From Micromonospora sp. U21 (GTDB taxonomy: Bacteria; Actinomycetota; Actinomycetes; Mycobacteriales; Micromonosporaceae), in the NCBI RefSeq assembly GCF_018070045.1, contig NZ_JAGPYK010000001.1:1-64000 (forward strand): a stretch of 64,000 bases of DNA, in the 5' to 3' direction. The translations under genes and the position numbers were made by a program. The notes beneath the pieces were generated by a model. That model did not search any database and was not told the DNA's origin. It was given only the letters and a program-made list of their open reading frames with translations. This document shows, piece by piece, positions 8,960-17,327 of the stretch (the stretch's first letter is position 1; each line of letters opens with the position of its first letter).

Positions 8960-9514
8960 TCAGGAGGCGTAGGGCCGGGCGGCGCGGCCGTCGCGCAACG
9001 CCAGCCCCCACCAGCGGAGCTGGTCGAGCAGGACGCGGGCGTCCCGGCGTAGCTCGTCGGTGCAGTGCGGCGCCGGCTCACCGGCGAGCAGGTCGATGCC
9101 GACGACGTCGCGCACGGTCATCGCGTGCAGCGCCGTGAAGATGGTGCGCAGCTGGTCGACCGCGTGCAGGCCGGTGGACCGGCAGCCGTACGACACGAAG
9201 CCGACCGGTTTGGCCTGCCACTCGTCGTACGCGTAGTCGATCGCCTGTTTCAAGGGTGCCGGGAAGCTGTGGTTGTACTCCGGGGTGACCACGACGAACG
9301 CGTCCGCCCGGCCCACCTCGCGGACGAACGCCCGGATGGACGCGGTCGGCTCGGCCGGGTAGCTGGTTGGGAAGTCGTACTCGGTGAGGTCAACGACCGT
9401 CACCGCGAGGTCGTCGTGCCGCTCGGCCTGGTCGACGAACCAGCGGGCGACCCGGTCTCCGGCCCGCCCCTCCCGGGTGCTGCCGATGATCACGGCGATC
9501 CTGAGCTGCGTCAT
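8960..9514 (-). CDS. NADPH-dependent FMN reductase-family flavoprotein
   Basis: The ATG at 9514 follows GGGAGGGGG and starts a 184-residue flavodoxin-like protein. [17 protein letters not shown] (about 8-24) is the FMN phosphate-binding loop, and [17 protein letters not shown] (about 81-97) is the conserved flavin/dimer motif of this family. Members reduce FMN, quinones or azo and nitro compounds using NAD(P)H. Here it probably shares a transcript with the DrrAB exporter, which suggests a xenobiotic or redox-stress module. A perfect palindrome lies about 60 bases upstream of the start. Confidence 0.9.
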   Translation of the reverse strand: MTQLRIAVIIGSTREGRAGDRVARWFVDQAERHDDLAVTVVDLTEYDFPTSYPAEPTASIRAFVREVGRADAFVVVTPEYNHSFPAPLKQAIDYAYDEWQAKPVGFVSYGCRSTGLHAVDQLRTIFTALHAMTVRDVVGIDLLAGEPAPHCTDELRRDARVLLDQLRWWGLALRDGRAARPYAS

Positions 9515-9572
9515 CGTTTCCCCCTCCCGGCCTCCTGGTCTCACCCATGAGGCGCGAGGAGGCGGCCGGCGG

Positions 9573-9595
9573 CCCGCTAGATCAGATCTAGCGGG
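9573..9595. promoter_or_regulatory. Perfect 11-bp-arm palindrome upstream of the FMN reductase operon
   Basis: CCCGCTAGATC (9573-9583) and GATCTAGCGGG (9585-9595) are exact reverse complements around a single A. It lies 59-81 bases upstream of the reductase ATG. Its size and symmetry fit a TetR- or MarR-type operator. No such regulator is adjacent, so the cognate protein would be elsewhere. It could also be a hairpin terminator for something on the other side. Confidence 0.5.
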
Positions 9596-9669
9596 GTGAC
9601 TCCTTGTCGCGAACGCTCACCCTCATGGCCCAACCAAGGTCGACGACCAATGCCGGCCGTCCGGCTGTA

Positions 9670-9888
9670 TCAGCCCTCTGAGCAGTGCACTCCCTCGGCC
9701 CGAAGCAGTGTTGCGGCCATTCCATTGAGTAACGTGGCCCGATATTTGTGGGTCTCTGTCGGCACGGGCAGACAGAAGTGGCCGTTCCGCTGAGGCCGCA
9801 TCACGTTGTGATAACAAGTATTGCCGGTGTGGATCTGTCGGCATTCAGCGCCCGTACCACAACGGCAGGTCAGAGTGTTTTTCGTCAT
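9670..9888 (-). CDS. Small Cys-rich hypothetical protein with ideal ribosome-binding site
   Basis: This 72-codon ORF would be ignored on length, but its ATG at 9888 is preceded by a consensus Shine-Dalgarno (AGGAGGGA, about 6 bases away), rare by chance. The N-terminal half has a Cys pattern C8-x-C10, C16, then Cys residues at about 25 and 39, mixed with His (TCRCGTGAECR, HTGNTCYH), compatible with a small metal-binding protein. The C-terminal half is unremarkable. Its GC content and codon use are less biased than in neighbouring genes. It is divergent from the membrane protein starting at 10009. I do not recognise the family. Confidence 0.5.
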   Translation of the reverse strand: MTKNTLTCRCGTGAECRQIHTGNTCYHNVMRPQRNGHFCLPVPTETHKYRATLLNGMAATLLRAEGVHCSEG

Positions 9889-9964
9889 ACGGATCCCTCC
9901 TAATCATTGTGAGCTGTCCTATTTGGTCGGGACTTCGACATGACTCGCGGTGCTGTAGCAGCGT

Positions 9965-9980
9965 GTACCCCCTCGGGTAC
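9965..9980. promoter_or_regulatory. Small inverted repeat in the divergent promoter region
   Basis: GTACCC (9965-9970) and GGGTAC (9975-9980) are perfect reverse complements with a 4-base spacer, in the 120-bp gap between the small Cys-rich ORF and the membrane protein. Possible operator; weak evidence. Confidence 0.3.
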
Positions 9981-10008
9981 TCATCGCTGTCGCAAAGCGG
10001 GGAGCGTG

Positions 10009-11871
10009 ATGGTCATGGATGAGCCGCACTCCGTACGAAAGATGATGATGAACGTTGCCTACGCTGGGGCGGCCTCCGTTCTCGTCACCGCAGCAGGCAG
10101 CACAGGTTGGCTCCGGCACCGCCTCGATGAGTACGGCGAGTGGTTCGTCCGCAACGGCAACCTGCTGGAGGGCCTCGCACGAACCCTCTGCCTGACGGCG
10201 GCGCTCATCCTCGGTGCGGTGATCTTCTCAAGGTTGCGGCAGCGTCTGGGCGAGGAGAAGACCGTGACGCAGCGTCCGGGACAACCCGACGTCCCGTGGC
10301 TGCAGCGCCTACAGGCGTCGGCGGCCGAGCGCCTCAGGGAGCAGGACCGCAAGGCGATCACGATGTTCGTGGAGCTCATCGTCGACCCCGCTCGCTCCCG
10401 CTCTCGGCTGGCGGAGACCGTCGACCTCGACGAGCGGGCGGTGAGGCAGCAGGTGTCGATCTCGTTCGCCCTGCCCGACGCCGAGGACGGTGGAAGGGCG
10501 CTCTACATCCCAATCCTGCAGCCGATCAAGGGCGAACTGGTGGACAACTTCCAGCTCCAGGCGGCCGGTGGCAGTTCATTGCCGACGCTCTCCTACGAGG
10601 AGACCACCAAGCTGGCCGCGGCGGGGCTTCGGCTCATCCTGATGGAGATCTTCGCTGCCAAGGATGCGCCTTCCCCGCCGAAAACGCTGGACGAGCCCGT
10701 GCGCGCGGCCGAGCTGGCCATGCTGCAGATCGTGGCAACTCGTGGGCCATTGCGCATCGGACAGGTACACGGGCGGTTGGACGTGATTCTCGAGGAAATC
10801 AAATTTCCCGACGACGACAGTCGAGAACGCGTCCGCAAATACGTTGCGGCCCTGAGTTGGTCGTACCCGATCGTCGCGGTTGTCTCCACGGCAGACGCAT
10901 CCAGCGGACGATTCCTGATCAAGTACGAGCGGACCTTCGTGCCGGCCTCCCTGACCACGAGTTGGCGAGGGCTGCTCCGGCTCGGGCTCGGTCTCAAGCC
11001 CGACAAGGTGGCGATACCGGTGGAGCTGGCGCTCACCGCCGAGAGCTACCACCTCCGGGTCAACGCTCCGGCGAACAAGTACGTCATCAAGCAGTACCTG
11101 CAGTGCCGGCACTGCCGGGTCCTGTTGACTCGCCAGTGGCGCGGCAGGGTGCCTGTCGGGATCCTCGCCGACGAGGACCGGCCCGATAAGACGCCCGACG
11201 ACAAGAGGCACCTCTGCGCGCACGAGCTCGACCAGACGAGAAGGGCGACCGACGACGACCGGGTTACCGACCACCATTTTCGAGTTCGCCGCAAGCGCGG
11301 GCAGAACTTTGTGCACGTCTACATGCGTGGATATTCCCGGGCCGCGCCGAAACTGCGAGACCTGCAGCTGATCACGACCTTCAAAGAGACCCCGCCCGGC
11401 GCCCGAGGGCGCGCGGCGATCACCGCCCTGGCCACCACCCTCCTGCTCGCGGTTGCCGGTAACCTCGTGAACAGTCCGCAGGACGCCCAGGTGGGAGGTC
11501 TGCCGGCCTTGATGCTCGCGTTGCCGGCAGTGGCCGCCTCGTGGTTCGGTCTCTCCTCGGACAAGGACGCGCTGGTCGGTGGTTCACTGCTTGCGCGTCT
11601 GTCACTCGTCGTCAGCGGGGTGGTTTCGGTGATCGCGGTTGTGCTGTATCTCGGCTCCCCGCCACCGAGCGCACCGGCACCGATCGCTGGGGGGAGCATC
11701 GCCGACCCGCTGACCTTCGTTGGAATCACTGACTGGCGGTGGATCACGCTCTGTATCGTCTCGGCGTTGAACTTGACCTATGTCAGCTACCGGTTCGCGC
11801 TCAAGCTCGTGCACTTCAATGACCTGATAAGGCGCGAGGACCTTGGCGCTGGTGACTTCGCATGGCGATGA
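10009..11871 (+). CDS. Unrecognised six-helix membrane protein with large central domain
   Basis: Several starts are possible. I chose the ATG at 10009, a few bases after GGGGAG; an upstream frame from 9940 lacks a ribosome site. The 620 residues have two hydrophobic helices near the N-terminus (about 8-30 and 50-72), a soluble region of about 380 residues, then four hydrophobic helices in the last 170 residues. The soluble part contains CRHCRVLL and HLCAHELD in the second half, so a Cys/His metal site (CxxC plus C/H) is possible. I cannot assign a family. The small ORF 20 bases downstream is probably co-expressed, and the layout suggests a membrane sensor or envelope protein. Function is unknown. 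Confidence 0.75.
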   Translation: MVMDEPHSVRKMMMNVAYAGAASVLVTAAGSTGWLRHRLDEYGEWFVRNGNLLEGLARTLCLTAALILGAVIFSRLRQRLGEEKTVTQRPGQPDVPWLQRLQASAAERLREQDRKAITMFVELIVDPARSRSRLAETVDLDERAVRQQVSISFALPDAEDGGRALYIPILQPIKGELVDNFQLQAAGGSSLPTLSYEETTKLAAAGLRLILMEIFAAKDAPSPPKTLDEPVRAAELAMLQIVATRGPLRIGQVHGRLDVILEEIKFPDDDSRERVRKYVAALSWSYPIVAVVSTADASSGRFLIKYERTFVPASLTTSWRGLLRLGLGLKPDKVAIPVELALTAESYHLRVNAPANKYVIKQYLQCRHCRVLLTRQWRGRVPVGILADEDRPDKTPDDKRHLCAHELDQTRRATDDDRVTDHHFRVRRKRGQNFVHVYMRGYSRAAPKLRDLQLITTFKETPPGARGRAAITALATTLLLAVAGNLVNSPQDAQVGGLPALMLALPAVAASWFGLSSDKDALVGGSLLARLSLVVSGVVSVIAVVLYLGSPPPSAPAPIAGGSIADPLTFVGITDWRWITLCIVSALNLTYVSYRFALKLVHFNDLIRREDLGAGDFAWR

Positions 11872-11891
11872 TGAGAGAAACTGGAGGACCT

Positions 11892-12308
11892 GTGGCGACA
11901 CCCAACACACCAGAACCCGACGGGCAGTCCGAGGATCGGTATCTCGTGGACGACGCCGTCTGGGTGCTGCCGTCCAGCAGTTACGTAGACCCGGGGCCGC
12001 CGTTGGAGACGAGCCTCTTCGACGATCCTCAGCGCCTCAACAGGGCCTGGTCACTGACCATGTCGACCCTCCGGGCGGAGGCCCAGGAATCGCCTCAGCA
12101 GCGTCGGCAGGTCGAGGATCGCGCCCGCGCGTTGATCGACGAGGCGAACCTGTCGGTCACACCTTCCGGCGACCGCGATGCCGGGGGCTCTGTCGAAGCG
12201 CCGGTCCCCATCGCTGAGCCGAAGGATCGGCGGCGCGCGGGTTTTGTCGACCGGGCCGACCGACTTGCCCAAGCGACCCTGCGGGTTGCTCGGCTGCGAC
12301 ACAGCTGA
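11892..12308 (+). CDS. Small hypothetical protein, partner of the membrane protein
   Basis: The GTG at 11892 is preceded by CTGGAGGA at good spacing, so I prefer it to the ATG at 11862 that overlaps the previous stop. The 138-residue product is acidic, Pro-rich at the N-terminus (TPNTPEPDG), has an amphipathic helical middle (about 45-85) and a basic C-terminal tail. There are no membrane segments or signal peptide. It probably acts in the cytoplasm with the preceding membrane protein, given the 20-base gap. Family not recognised. Confidence 0.6.
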   Translation: MATPNTPEPDGQSEDRYLVDDAVWVLPSSSYVDPGPPLETSLFDDPQRLNRAWSLTMSTLRAEAQESPQQRRQVEDRARALIDEANLSVTPSGDRDAGGSVEAPVPIAEPKDRRRAGFVDRADRLAQATLRVARLRHS

Positions 12309-12311
12309 GGA

Positions 12312-12827
12312 ATGGCGCAGGTACGCATCGAGCCGTGGCACGAGGACGACCTCGACCTGCTGCGGCAGCTCAACTCACCGGACACGCGCAAGCACACCGG
12401 CGGCCCGGAGACCGACGAGCAGGTGCTCGCCCGGCACGACCGCTACGTGCACTTCGCCGAGGGCGGCCAGGGCTGCATGTTCACCCTGGTGCTGCCCGAC
12501 GGCGCGCGGGCGGGCAGCGTCGGCTACTGGGCCCGGGAGTGGCGCGAGCAGCCGGTGTACGAGATGGGCTGGGCGGTGCTGCCCGCGTACCGGAGGCAGG
12601 GGCTGGCCACCGCCGCGGTGCTCGCGGTCGTCGACGTGGCCCGCGCCCGGCGGACCCGCCGCTACGCGCACGCCTACCCCTCGGTCGACAACCCCGCCTC
12701 GAACGCGGTCTGCCGCAAGGCCGGCTTCACCCTGCTCGGCGAGACGGGCTTCGAGTACCCGCCGGGGCACATGATGCGCGCGAACGACTGGCAGCTCGAC
12801 CTGACCGCCCCACCGGCGGCGGGCTGA
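12312..12827 (+). CDS. GNAT-family N-acetyltransferase
   Basis: The 171 residues follow the GNAT layout: N-terminal beta1-alpha1 (IEPWHEDDLDLL), a beta4 region (VYEMGWAVL) and the acetyl-CoA pyrophosphate loop YRRQGLAT (about 93-100), then the alternative-subunit motif around SVDNPASNAVCRKAGF (about 126-141), which is typical of RimJ/RimL-like and small-molecule acetyltransferases. The acceptor is unknown. It starts 4 bases after the previous gene stops, but the function is unrelated, so the link may be only transcriptional. A terminator-like hairpin overlaps its 3' end. Confidence 0.88.
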   Translation: MAQVRIEPWHEDDLDLLRQLNSPDTRKHTGGPETDEQVLARHDRYVHFAEGGQGCMFTLVLPDGARAGSVGYWAREWREQPVYEMGWAVLPAYRRQGLATAAVLAVVDVARARRTRRYAHAYPSVDNPASNAVCRKAGFTLLGETGFEYPPGHMMRANDWQLDLTAPPAAG

Positions 12828-12839
12828 CGCCGGCGGGGC
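12807..12839. terminator. Hairpin between convergent genes
   Basis: A 12-bp GC-rich stem with one mismatch (12807-12818 with 12828-12839) and a 9-base loop overlaps the GNAT stop codon, between it and the convergent aldo/keto reductase. Confidence 0.5.
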
Positions 12840-12858
12840 GGTCACCGCGAAGGCGCGG

Positions 12859-13845
12859 TCACCAGGTGGTGTCGAGCCGGTGCCGCTGCTCGGCGGTCAA
12901 CTCCAGGTCCACCGCCGACAGGCTCTCGTCGAGCTGAGCGACCGAGGAGGCGCCCACCAGCGGGATCGACGGCAGGTCGCCGCCCAGCAACCAGGCCAGC
13001 ACCACCTGGTTGACCGTCGCACCGGTCTCACCGGCCACCTCGCGCAGCGCGGCCAACCGGCGCGGCGCGCTCGGCAGGTCGTACGCCGCACTGAGCGGCT
13101 TGTCCGCCCGGGTGAACGCCCCCTTGAGCAGCGGCGAGTACGCCACCAGGGTCAGCTCCGGCTCGGCACGCAGGTAACTGAGCAGGTCGCCGCTGACGCC
13201 GCCCGGCTCGCCATCCGGGTCCAGCGCGCTGGCCAGGTCAGTCCGGTTCGGCAGGTAGCTGCGGTGGTACTGGAGCACCTCGTACCCCGGCAGGCCGGCC
13301 GCGGCGGCCAGCGACCGGGCCCGCTCGACCCGCCAGGCCCGGTGGTTGCTCGCCCCCAGCAGGCCCACCGTCCCCTCAGCGACCAGCTCGGCGAAGCCCT
13401 CCACGGTCTCCGCCAGCGGCACCGTGCGGTCCTCGATGTGCGCGTAGAGCAGGTCCAGCCGATCCACGCCGAGCCGCTCCCGGCTGCGCTCGGCGGACTC
13501 GCGGATCACCTTGGCGGACAGGCCCTCGGCGTTGTCCAGGTAGCTGGTCCCCGGTGCCAGCGGGCGGGCGCCCAGCTTGGTGGCGATGACGATCTCGGCG
13601 CCGACGCCCCGGCTGCGCCGCCACCGGCCGAGCAGCTCCTCGCTCTGCCCGCCCTGACCGCCGTCCACCCAGAACGCGTAGTTGTCCGACGTGTCGATGA
13701 AGGTGCCGCCGGCCTCGACGTACCGGTCGAGGATCGCGTACGAGGTGGCCTCGTCGGTGGCGCTGCCGAACAGCATCGCGCCGAGGCTGAGCACGCTGAC
13801 CTCGCGCCGGGTCGCCGGGTCGGTGCCGATCGTGCGGTACCGCAT
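12859..13845 (-). CDS. Aldo/keto reductase
   Basis: The ATG at 13845 has GAGAGGAG upstream and begins at the conserved beta strand, so the longer open frame is disregarded. The 328 residues form the NADPH-dependent TIM barrel of the AKR superfamily: DTSDNYAF near 50 supplies the catalytic Asp and Tyr, IATKLGAR near 86 the Lys, and LLYAHIED near 126 the His. The C-terminal NADPH-binding part reads PLVGASSVAQLDE. It would reduce an aldehyde or ketone; the substrate is unknown. It lies next to, and on the same strand as, an SDR gene, with about 80 bases between them. Confidence 0.9.
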   Translation of the reverse strand: MRYRTIGTDPATRREVSVLSLGAMLFGSATDEATSYAILDRYVEAGGTFIDTSDNYAFWVDGGQGGQSEELLGRWRRSRGVGAEIVIATKLGARPLAPGTSYLDNAEGLSAKVIRESAERSRERLGVDRLDLLYAHIEDRTVPLAETVEGFAELVAEGTVGLLGASNHRAWRVERARSLAAAAGLPGYEVLQYHRSYLPNRTDLASALDPDGEPGGVSGDLLSYLRAEPELTLVAYSPLLKGAFTRADKPLSAAYDLPSAPRRLAALREVAGETGATVNQVVLAWLLGGDLPSIPLVGASSVAQLDESLSAVDLELTAEQRHRLDTTW

Positions 13846-13925
13846 GGTGGTTCTCCTCTCGTGCGCCCTACCGGTGGGCGCCCGCGTGCCACCCTGCCGG
13901 CTGGAGCGCACTCCAGGTCAAGCGT

Positions 13926-14678
13926 TCACCAGGGCAGCACCCCGTACCCGCCGCCGGCGTCCATCTGGAAGCCCCAGAGCAGCCCGCTCGGCCCGTCCGC
14001 GGGCAGCGTCGCCAGGTGCACGCTCACCTCGGCGCCCTGATCCGGGGTGCGGAAGCCGCTGTTGCCGTTGAGGTCGGTGGCGCAGTAGCCCGGGTTCGCG
14101 GCGTTCACCTTGATCGGGGTGTCCCGCAGTTCCTTGGCGTACATCGCGGTGAGCATGTTCAGCGCCGACTTCGACGACGGGTACGGCACCGAGGTCAACG
14201 CGAACAGCGCGCTCGCCGGGTCGGTCATCACCGCGATCGAGCCGACCTCGCTGGAGACGTTGACGATCCGGGCCGCCGGTGCCCGGCGCAGCAGCGGCAG
14301 CAGCGCGTTGGTCACCGCCACCGGCCCGAACACGTTCGTCTCGTACACCTGGCGCAGCGTCGCCGTGGTGGTGTCGCTGGGCAGCGCCAGCAGGCCGTCG
14401 CCGAGCGCGATGCCGGCGTTGTTGACCAGCACGTCCAGCCGGCCGTACTCCTGCTCGACCAGCTTCGCGGCGGCCGCCACCGACTCGGCGTCGGTGACGT
14501 CCAGCGGCACGAACCGGGCGTCCGCGCCGCCGGCGCGCAGCTTCTCCTGCGCTGCCCGGCCCCGCTCGGCGTCCCGGGCGCCCACCAGCACCGTCATGCC
14601 CCGCGCGCCGAGCTGTTCGGCTGTCGCCAGCCCGATTCCCTTGTTGGCCCCGGTGATCAGGGCGATCGTGTTCGTCAT
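13926..14678 (-). CDS. Short-chain dehydrogenase/reductase (carbonyl-reductase-like)
   Basis: From the ATG at 14678 the 250 residues show a classical SDR: TGANKGIG at 10-17, NNAGIA near 90, a VNVSSEVGS catalytic-Ser strand near 140 and YPSSKSAL with catalytic Tyr and Lys near 168-172. The NKGIG form of the glycine motif is typical of the carbonyl reductase subgroup, which prefers NADPH. It is divergent from an XRE/MmyB-type regulator, an arrangement repeated in many actinobacteria in which the regulator controls the reductase. A 12-bp palindrome sits in the shared promoter. Confidence 0.92.
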   Translation of the reverse strand: MTNTIALITGANKGIGLATAEQLGARGMTVLVGARDAERGRAAQEKLRAGGADARFVPLDVTDAESVAAAAKLVEQEYGRLDVLVNNAGIALGDGLLALPSDTTTATLRQVYETNVFGPVAVTNALLPLLRRAPAARIVNVSSEVGSIAVMTDPASALFALTSVPYPSSKSALNMLTAMYAKELRDTPIKVNAANPGYCATDLNGNSGFRTPDQGAEVSVHLATLPADGPSGLLWGFQMDAGGGYGVLPW

Positions 14679-14736
14679 GCCGTCGAGCCTGTCCCCGTCA
14701 GCGGCGACAGGGGAGAGACCGGCCGAGGCTGGGATC

Positions 14737-14748
14737 GGTGGTACCACC
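14737..14748. promoter_or_regulatory. Perfect palindrome GGTGGTACCACC in a divergent promoter
   Basis: The 12-base perfect palindrome is centred about 64 bases from the SDR start and 38 bases from the regulator start. This is the expected position for an operator bound by the divergent XRE regulator. Binding is inferred. Confidence 0.45.
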
Positions 14749-14780
14749 CTCGCCGGCTCCGGCGGGGGCATGCTGGAGGC

Positions 14781-15623
14781 ATGACGAGCAGCGGCCTGCG
14801 CCGTGACGAACTGGCGGCGTTCCTGCGCGCCCGCCGCGCCCGGCTGCGCCCCGCCGAGGTCGGGCTTCCCGAGGGCGAACGCCGGCGCACCCCCGGACTG
14901 CGCCGGCAGGAGGTGGCCCAGCTCGCCGGGATGTCGATCGACTACTACATCCGCCTGGAGCAGGGCCGCGGGCCGCACCCGTCGCGGCAGGTGCTCGCCG
15001 CGATGGCCCGGGCGCTGCTGCTCAGTCGGGACGAGCGCGAGTACCTGTTCCGGATCGCCGGGGAGAATCCGCTGCCGGCCGGCGGGCCGAGCCGGGAGGT
15101 GGCACCCGGGCTGCGGCACCTGATCGACGCGATGACCGAGACCCCGGCGTACCTCGTCGACGCCGCGTACCAGGTGCTGGCCTGGAACCGGCTGGCCACG
15201 TACTTCATGGGCGACCTGTCGGCCGTGCCGGACGCGGACCGCAACATGATCCGCTGGACCTTCCGGCGCCCGGTGACCGACAGCCACTGGACCGACGCCG
15301 AGACCATCTGCTTCGTGCGCAGCACCGTGGCGGACCTGCGGGCCGCCTACGGCCGTTACCCGGCCGACCCGGCGATCCGCGAGCTGGTCACCGAGCTGCT
15401 CGGCACCTCGCCCCGGTTCGCGCGGCTCTGGGCGGAGCACGACGTCGAGGAACGCCGCCCCATCGTCAAGCGGGTGCCGCACCCCGAGTTGGGGTCGTTG
15501 GAGTTCGAGTGCCGGGTGCTGCACGTGCCGGAGACCGACCAGCGGATGATCGTCTACGTCCCGGAGCCCGGCTCACCCACTCACGTGGTGTTCCGCCGGC
15601 TCGCCGAGCGCGTCGCGCCCTGA
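14781..15623 (+). CDS. XRE-family regulator with MmyB-like ligand-binding domain
   Basis: The ATG at 14781 follows GGAGG. The 280 residues start with an XRE HTH (about 8-80; LRRQEVAQLAGMSIDYYIRLEQ in two pieces is the recognition region) and end with the MmyB-like domain (about 105-275; YLVDAAYQVLAWN and the repeated aromatic/charged pattern), thought to bind a hydrophobic ligand. It probably controls the divergent SDR gene and itself. The final 43 bases overlap the end of the convergent regulator gene. Confidence 0.9.
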   Translation: MTSSGLRRDELAAFLRARRARLRPAEVGLPEGERRRTPGLRRQEVAQLAGMSIDYYIRLEQGRGPHPSRQVLAAMARALLLSRDEREYLFRIAGENPLPAGGPSREVAPGLRHLIDAMTETPAYLVDAAYQVLAWNRLATYFMGDLSAVPDADRNMIRWTFRRPVTDSHWTDAETICFVRSTVADLRAAYGRYPADPAIRELVTELLGTSPRFARLWAEHDVEERRPIVKRVPHPELGSLEFECRVLHVPETDQRMIVYVPEPGSPTHVVFRRLAERVAP

Positions 15624-16588
15624 CCTGCCCGGCAGCCGACCAGCCCGTCCCCGTGGTCGGACCGCCGGTAGAGCACGCTGTGCCGCTCCCGGGTACGCAC
15701 CACCAGGCCGGAGCGCAGCAGCACCCCCAGGTGATACGAGACGGTGGCCGGGGCCAGCCGGTGTCGGTCGCTGAGCTGCCCGGTGGACCGGGGCACGTCC
15801 AGGTCCGCCAGGATCGCCGCCCGGCTCGCACCGAGCAGGTCACCGAGCCGGCCCGCCCGGCGTTGGTCCGCCGGGCCGGCGCCGATCGGGTAGACCAGCA
15901 CCGCGTTGCCCTCGTCGCAGAGCTGGGTCGACAGCTGCGGCCAGGCCAGGGCCGACGGTGCGAGCACCAACTCCGCGCCGGTCAGCGCCGTGGTGATCCG
16001 GTACGAGCTGTCGATGGTCAACGACCTGCCGGTCCAGCCGACCTTCGGGTGCAGGCTGTTCAGCATGCTGCCCACCCCGGCGGTGGCCATCGCGGTGGCC
16101 CGCACCGCCAGTTCGGCCTCCAGCGTGGCCCGCACCGCCGGCCACTGCTCGACGAGCGCGGCCTGCCAGAAGTGTCGCAGCCCGTCGGTGACCCGCCGGG
16201 CGAGGGTGCCGTCCTCGACCGCCGCGCGGACCCGCACCGGCATCCCGCCCGTCGGGAACCGCTCGTTCACCTGCGTCGCCACCTCGTCGGCCGGGATCGC
16301 CGCCATGGCCGCCAACTGCTGGTCGAAGACCGTGTCGAGCGGGCCCAGGGGTGGCTTCGGCGTGAGCAGGTCCGGTGTGTAGCCGAGCCGGCCGGGCGGG
16401 GTCACCAGCTCCGCGACCAGGGCCACGTCGGGGTGCCGCAGCGCGGCGCGGGCGGCCGGACCGGGATCGCCGTGCACCGGATGCCCGAACCGCGAGAGCG
16501 CGGCCCGCAGCCAGGACGTCACCTCCGAGGCCGGCGAGATCGCCAACCGGAGCCGGGCGAGGCTCGGGCCGTCCAGATGCGCGACCAT
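15581..16588 (-). CDS. ArsR-like winged-helix transcriptional regulator
   Basis: I start at the ATG at 16588; the open frame continues far upstream only because of GC bias. The C-terminal third (about 235-315) is an ArsR-type winged helix (LLGASRAAILADLDVP, then LAPATVSYHLGVLLRSGLVV, then a VLYRRS wing). The N-terminal 230 residues are an alpha/beta-helical domain, as in DUF5937-type regulators, likely for ligand binding or dimerisation. No metal-binding Cys cluster is visible. It is divergent from a secreted NTF2-like protein, with an inverted repeat between them. Confidence 0.82.
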   Translation of the reverse strand: MVAHLDGPSLARLRLAISPASEVTSWLRAALSRFGHPVHGDPGPAARAALRHPDVALVAELVTPPGRLGYTPDLLTPKPPLGPLDTVFDQQLAAMAAIPADEVATQVNERFPTGGMPVRVRAAVEDGTLARRVTDGLRHFWQAALVEQWPAVRATLEAELAVRATAMATAGVGSMLNSLHPKVGWTGRSLTIDSSYRITTALTGAELVLAPSALAWPQLSTQLCDEGNAVLVYPIGAGPADQRRAGRLGDLLGASRAAILADLDVPRSTGQLSDRHRLAPATVSYHLGVLLRSGLVVRTRERHSVLYRRSDHGDGLVGCRAGQGATRSASRRNTT

Positions 16589-16632
16589 CACAGCGCGGAT
16601 CGTACAAGCGGTGGCATCGATGTGGCGTCCGC

Positions 16633-16650
16633 ATTCGAGCTGGTTCGAAT
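16633..16650. promoter_or_regulatory. Inverted repeat between the ArsR-like regulator and the secreted protein
   Basis: ATTCGA (16633-16638) and TCGAAT (16645-16650) are perfect reverse complements with a 6-base spacer, about 45-60 bases from the regulator start. Compatible with a winged-helix operator controlling both divergent genes. Confidence 0.4.
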
Positions 16651-16718
16651 CACTGGCCGGCGGCGCGGCGGGCCGGGTTGGCTGCGACGGCACAGCCACT
16701 CGTCCGAAGGAGAACCCG

Positions 16719-17249
16719 ATGCGCCCACCTGCCTTCGCCCGCCCCGCCGGCCGGCTCGGCCGCACGATCGCCCTGCTCGGGCTCACGGCCGGCCTGCTGG
16801 CCGCGGCGCCCGTCGCGGTGTCGGCCGCGACCCGCGGCCCGGCCGACACGACAACCGGCGACGCTGCCGCCCGGGGCTGCGAGCGGGCCTTCGACCGCGC
16901 CGTCCGGGCGTACGTGGAGACCACCGCCCGGCGCGACCTGGACGGCTTCGCCGCGCTGCTGCACCCCGACGTCACCTCGGTCTTCGCTTCCGACGGGGAG
17001 GTGCTCGACGGCAAACGGGCCACCGTGGACTGGCTGCGCGGGTTCTTCGCCGACGACTCCTGGACCCAGTCGTTCAGTGTGGCCAAGCAGACCGTGGTGG
17101 GCTGCCGGACGGGGTTCGTGCTGTTCGACTCCGTCTACGCGGTGCCGGCCACCGGCACCAGGGTGCCGCTGCTGATCGGGGTCAGCTACACCTACCAGCA
17201 CGGCCGGTGGCTGGTGCTGCAGAACCAGGATTCCGTGGGCCGGATCTGA
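16719..17249 (+). CDS. Secreted NTF2/SnoaL-like protein
   Basis: The ATG at 16719 has GAAGGAG at ideal spacing. The 176-residue chain begins with a signal peptide (basic Arg-rich start, hydrophobic core IALLGLTAGLLAAAPVAV, likely cleavage after the Ala-rich end near 34). Residues 50-176 form a cone-shaped NTF2-like domain (FDRAVRAYVETTARRDLDGF...; SYTYQHGRWLVLQNQDS at the end). Such domains act as small hydrolases, isomerases or ligand binders. No catalytic set is obvious. Probably exported and controlled by the divergent regulator. Confidence 0.82.
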   Translation: MRPPAFARPAGRLGRTIALLGLTAGLLAAAPVAVSAATRGPADTTTGDAAARGCERAFDRAVRAYVETTARRDLDGFAALLHPDVTSVFASDGEVLDGKRATVDWLRGFFADDSWTQSFSVAKQTVVGCRTGFVLFDSVYAVPATGTRVPLLIGVSYTYQHGRWLVLQNQDSVGRI

Positions 17250-17256
17250 CCACGGA

Positions 17257-17317
17257 GGCTGGCAAGGGGTCGCCAGCCGGGGGGAGGGGCGGGCGCGGCA
17301 GCAGCGGCGCCCGCCCC
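17257..17317. terminator. Two tandem hairpins between convergent genes
   Basis: The first hairpin is GGCTGGC/GCCAGCC (17257-17263 with 17272-17278). The second is a perfect 11-bp GGGGCGGGCGC stem (17286-17296 with 17307-17317). They fill the gap between the NTF2-like gene and the lipoprotein gene. Confidence 0.65.
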
Positions 17318-17327
17318 GCGGCAGCGT

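Noticed and set aside
7067..9514. Antibiotic self-resistance locus
   Set aside because: DrrAB-type genes and an FMN reductase alone do not indicate a biosynthetic cluster; no synthase lies within the window.
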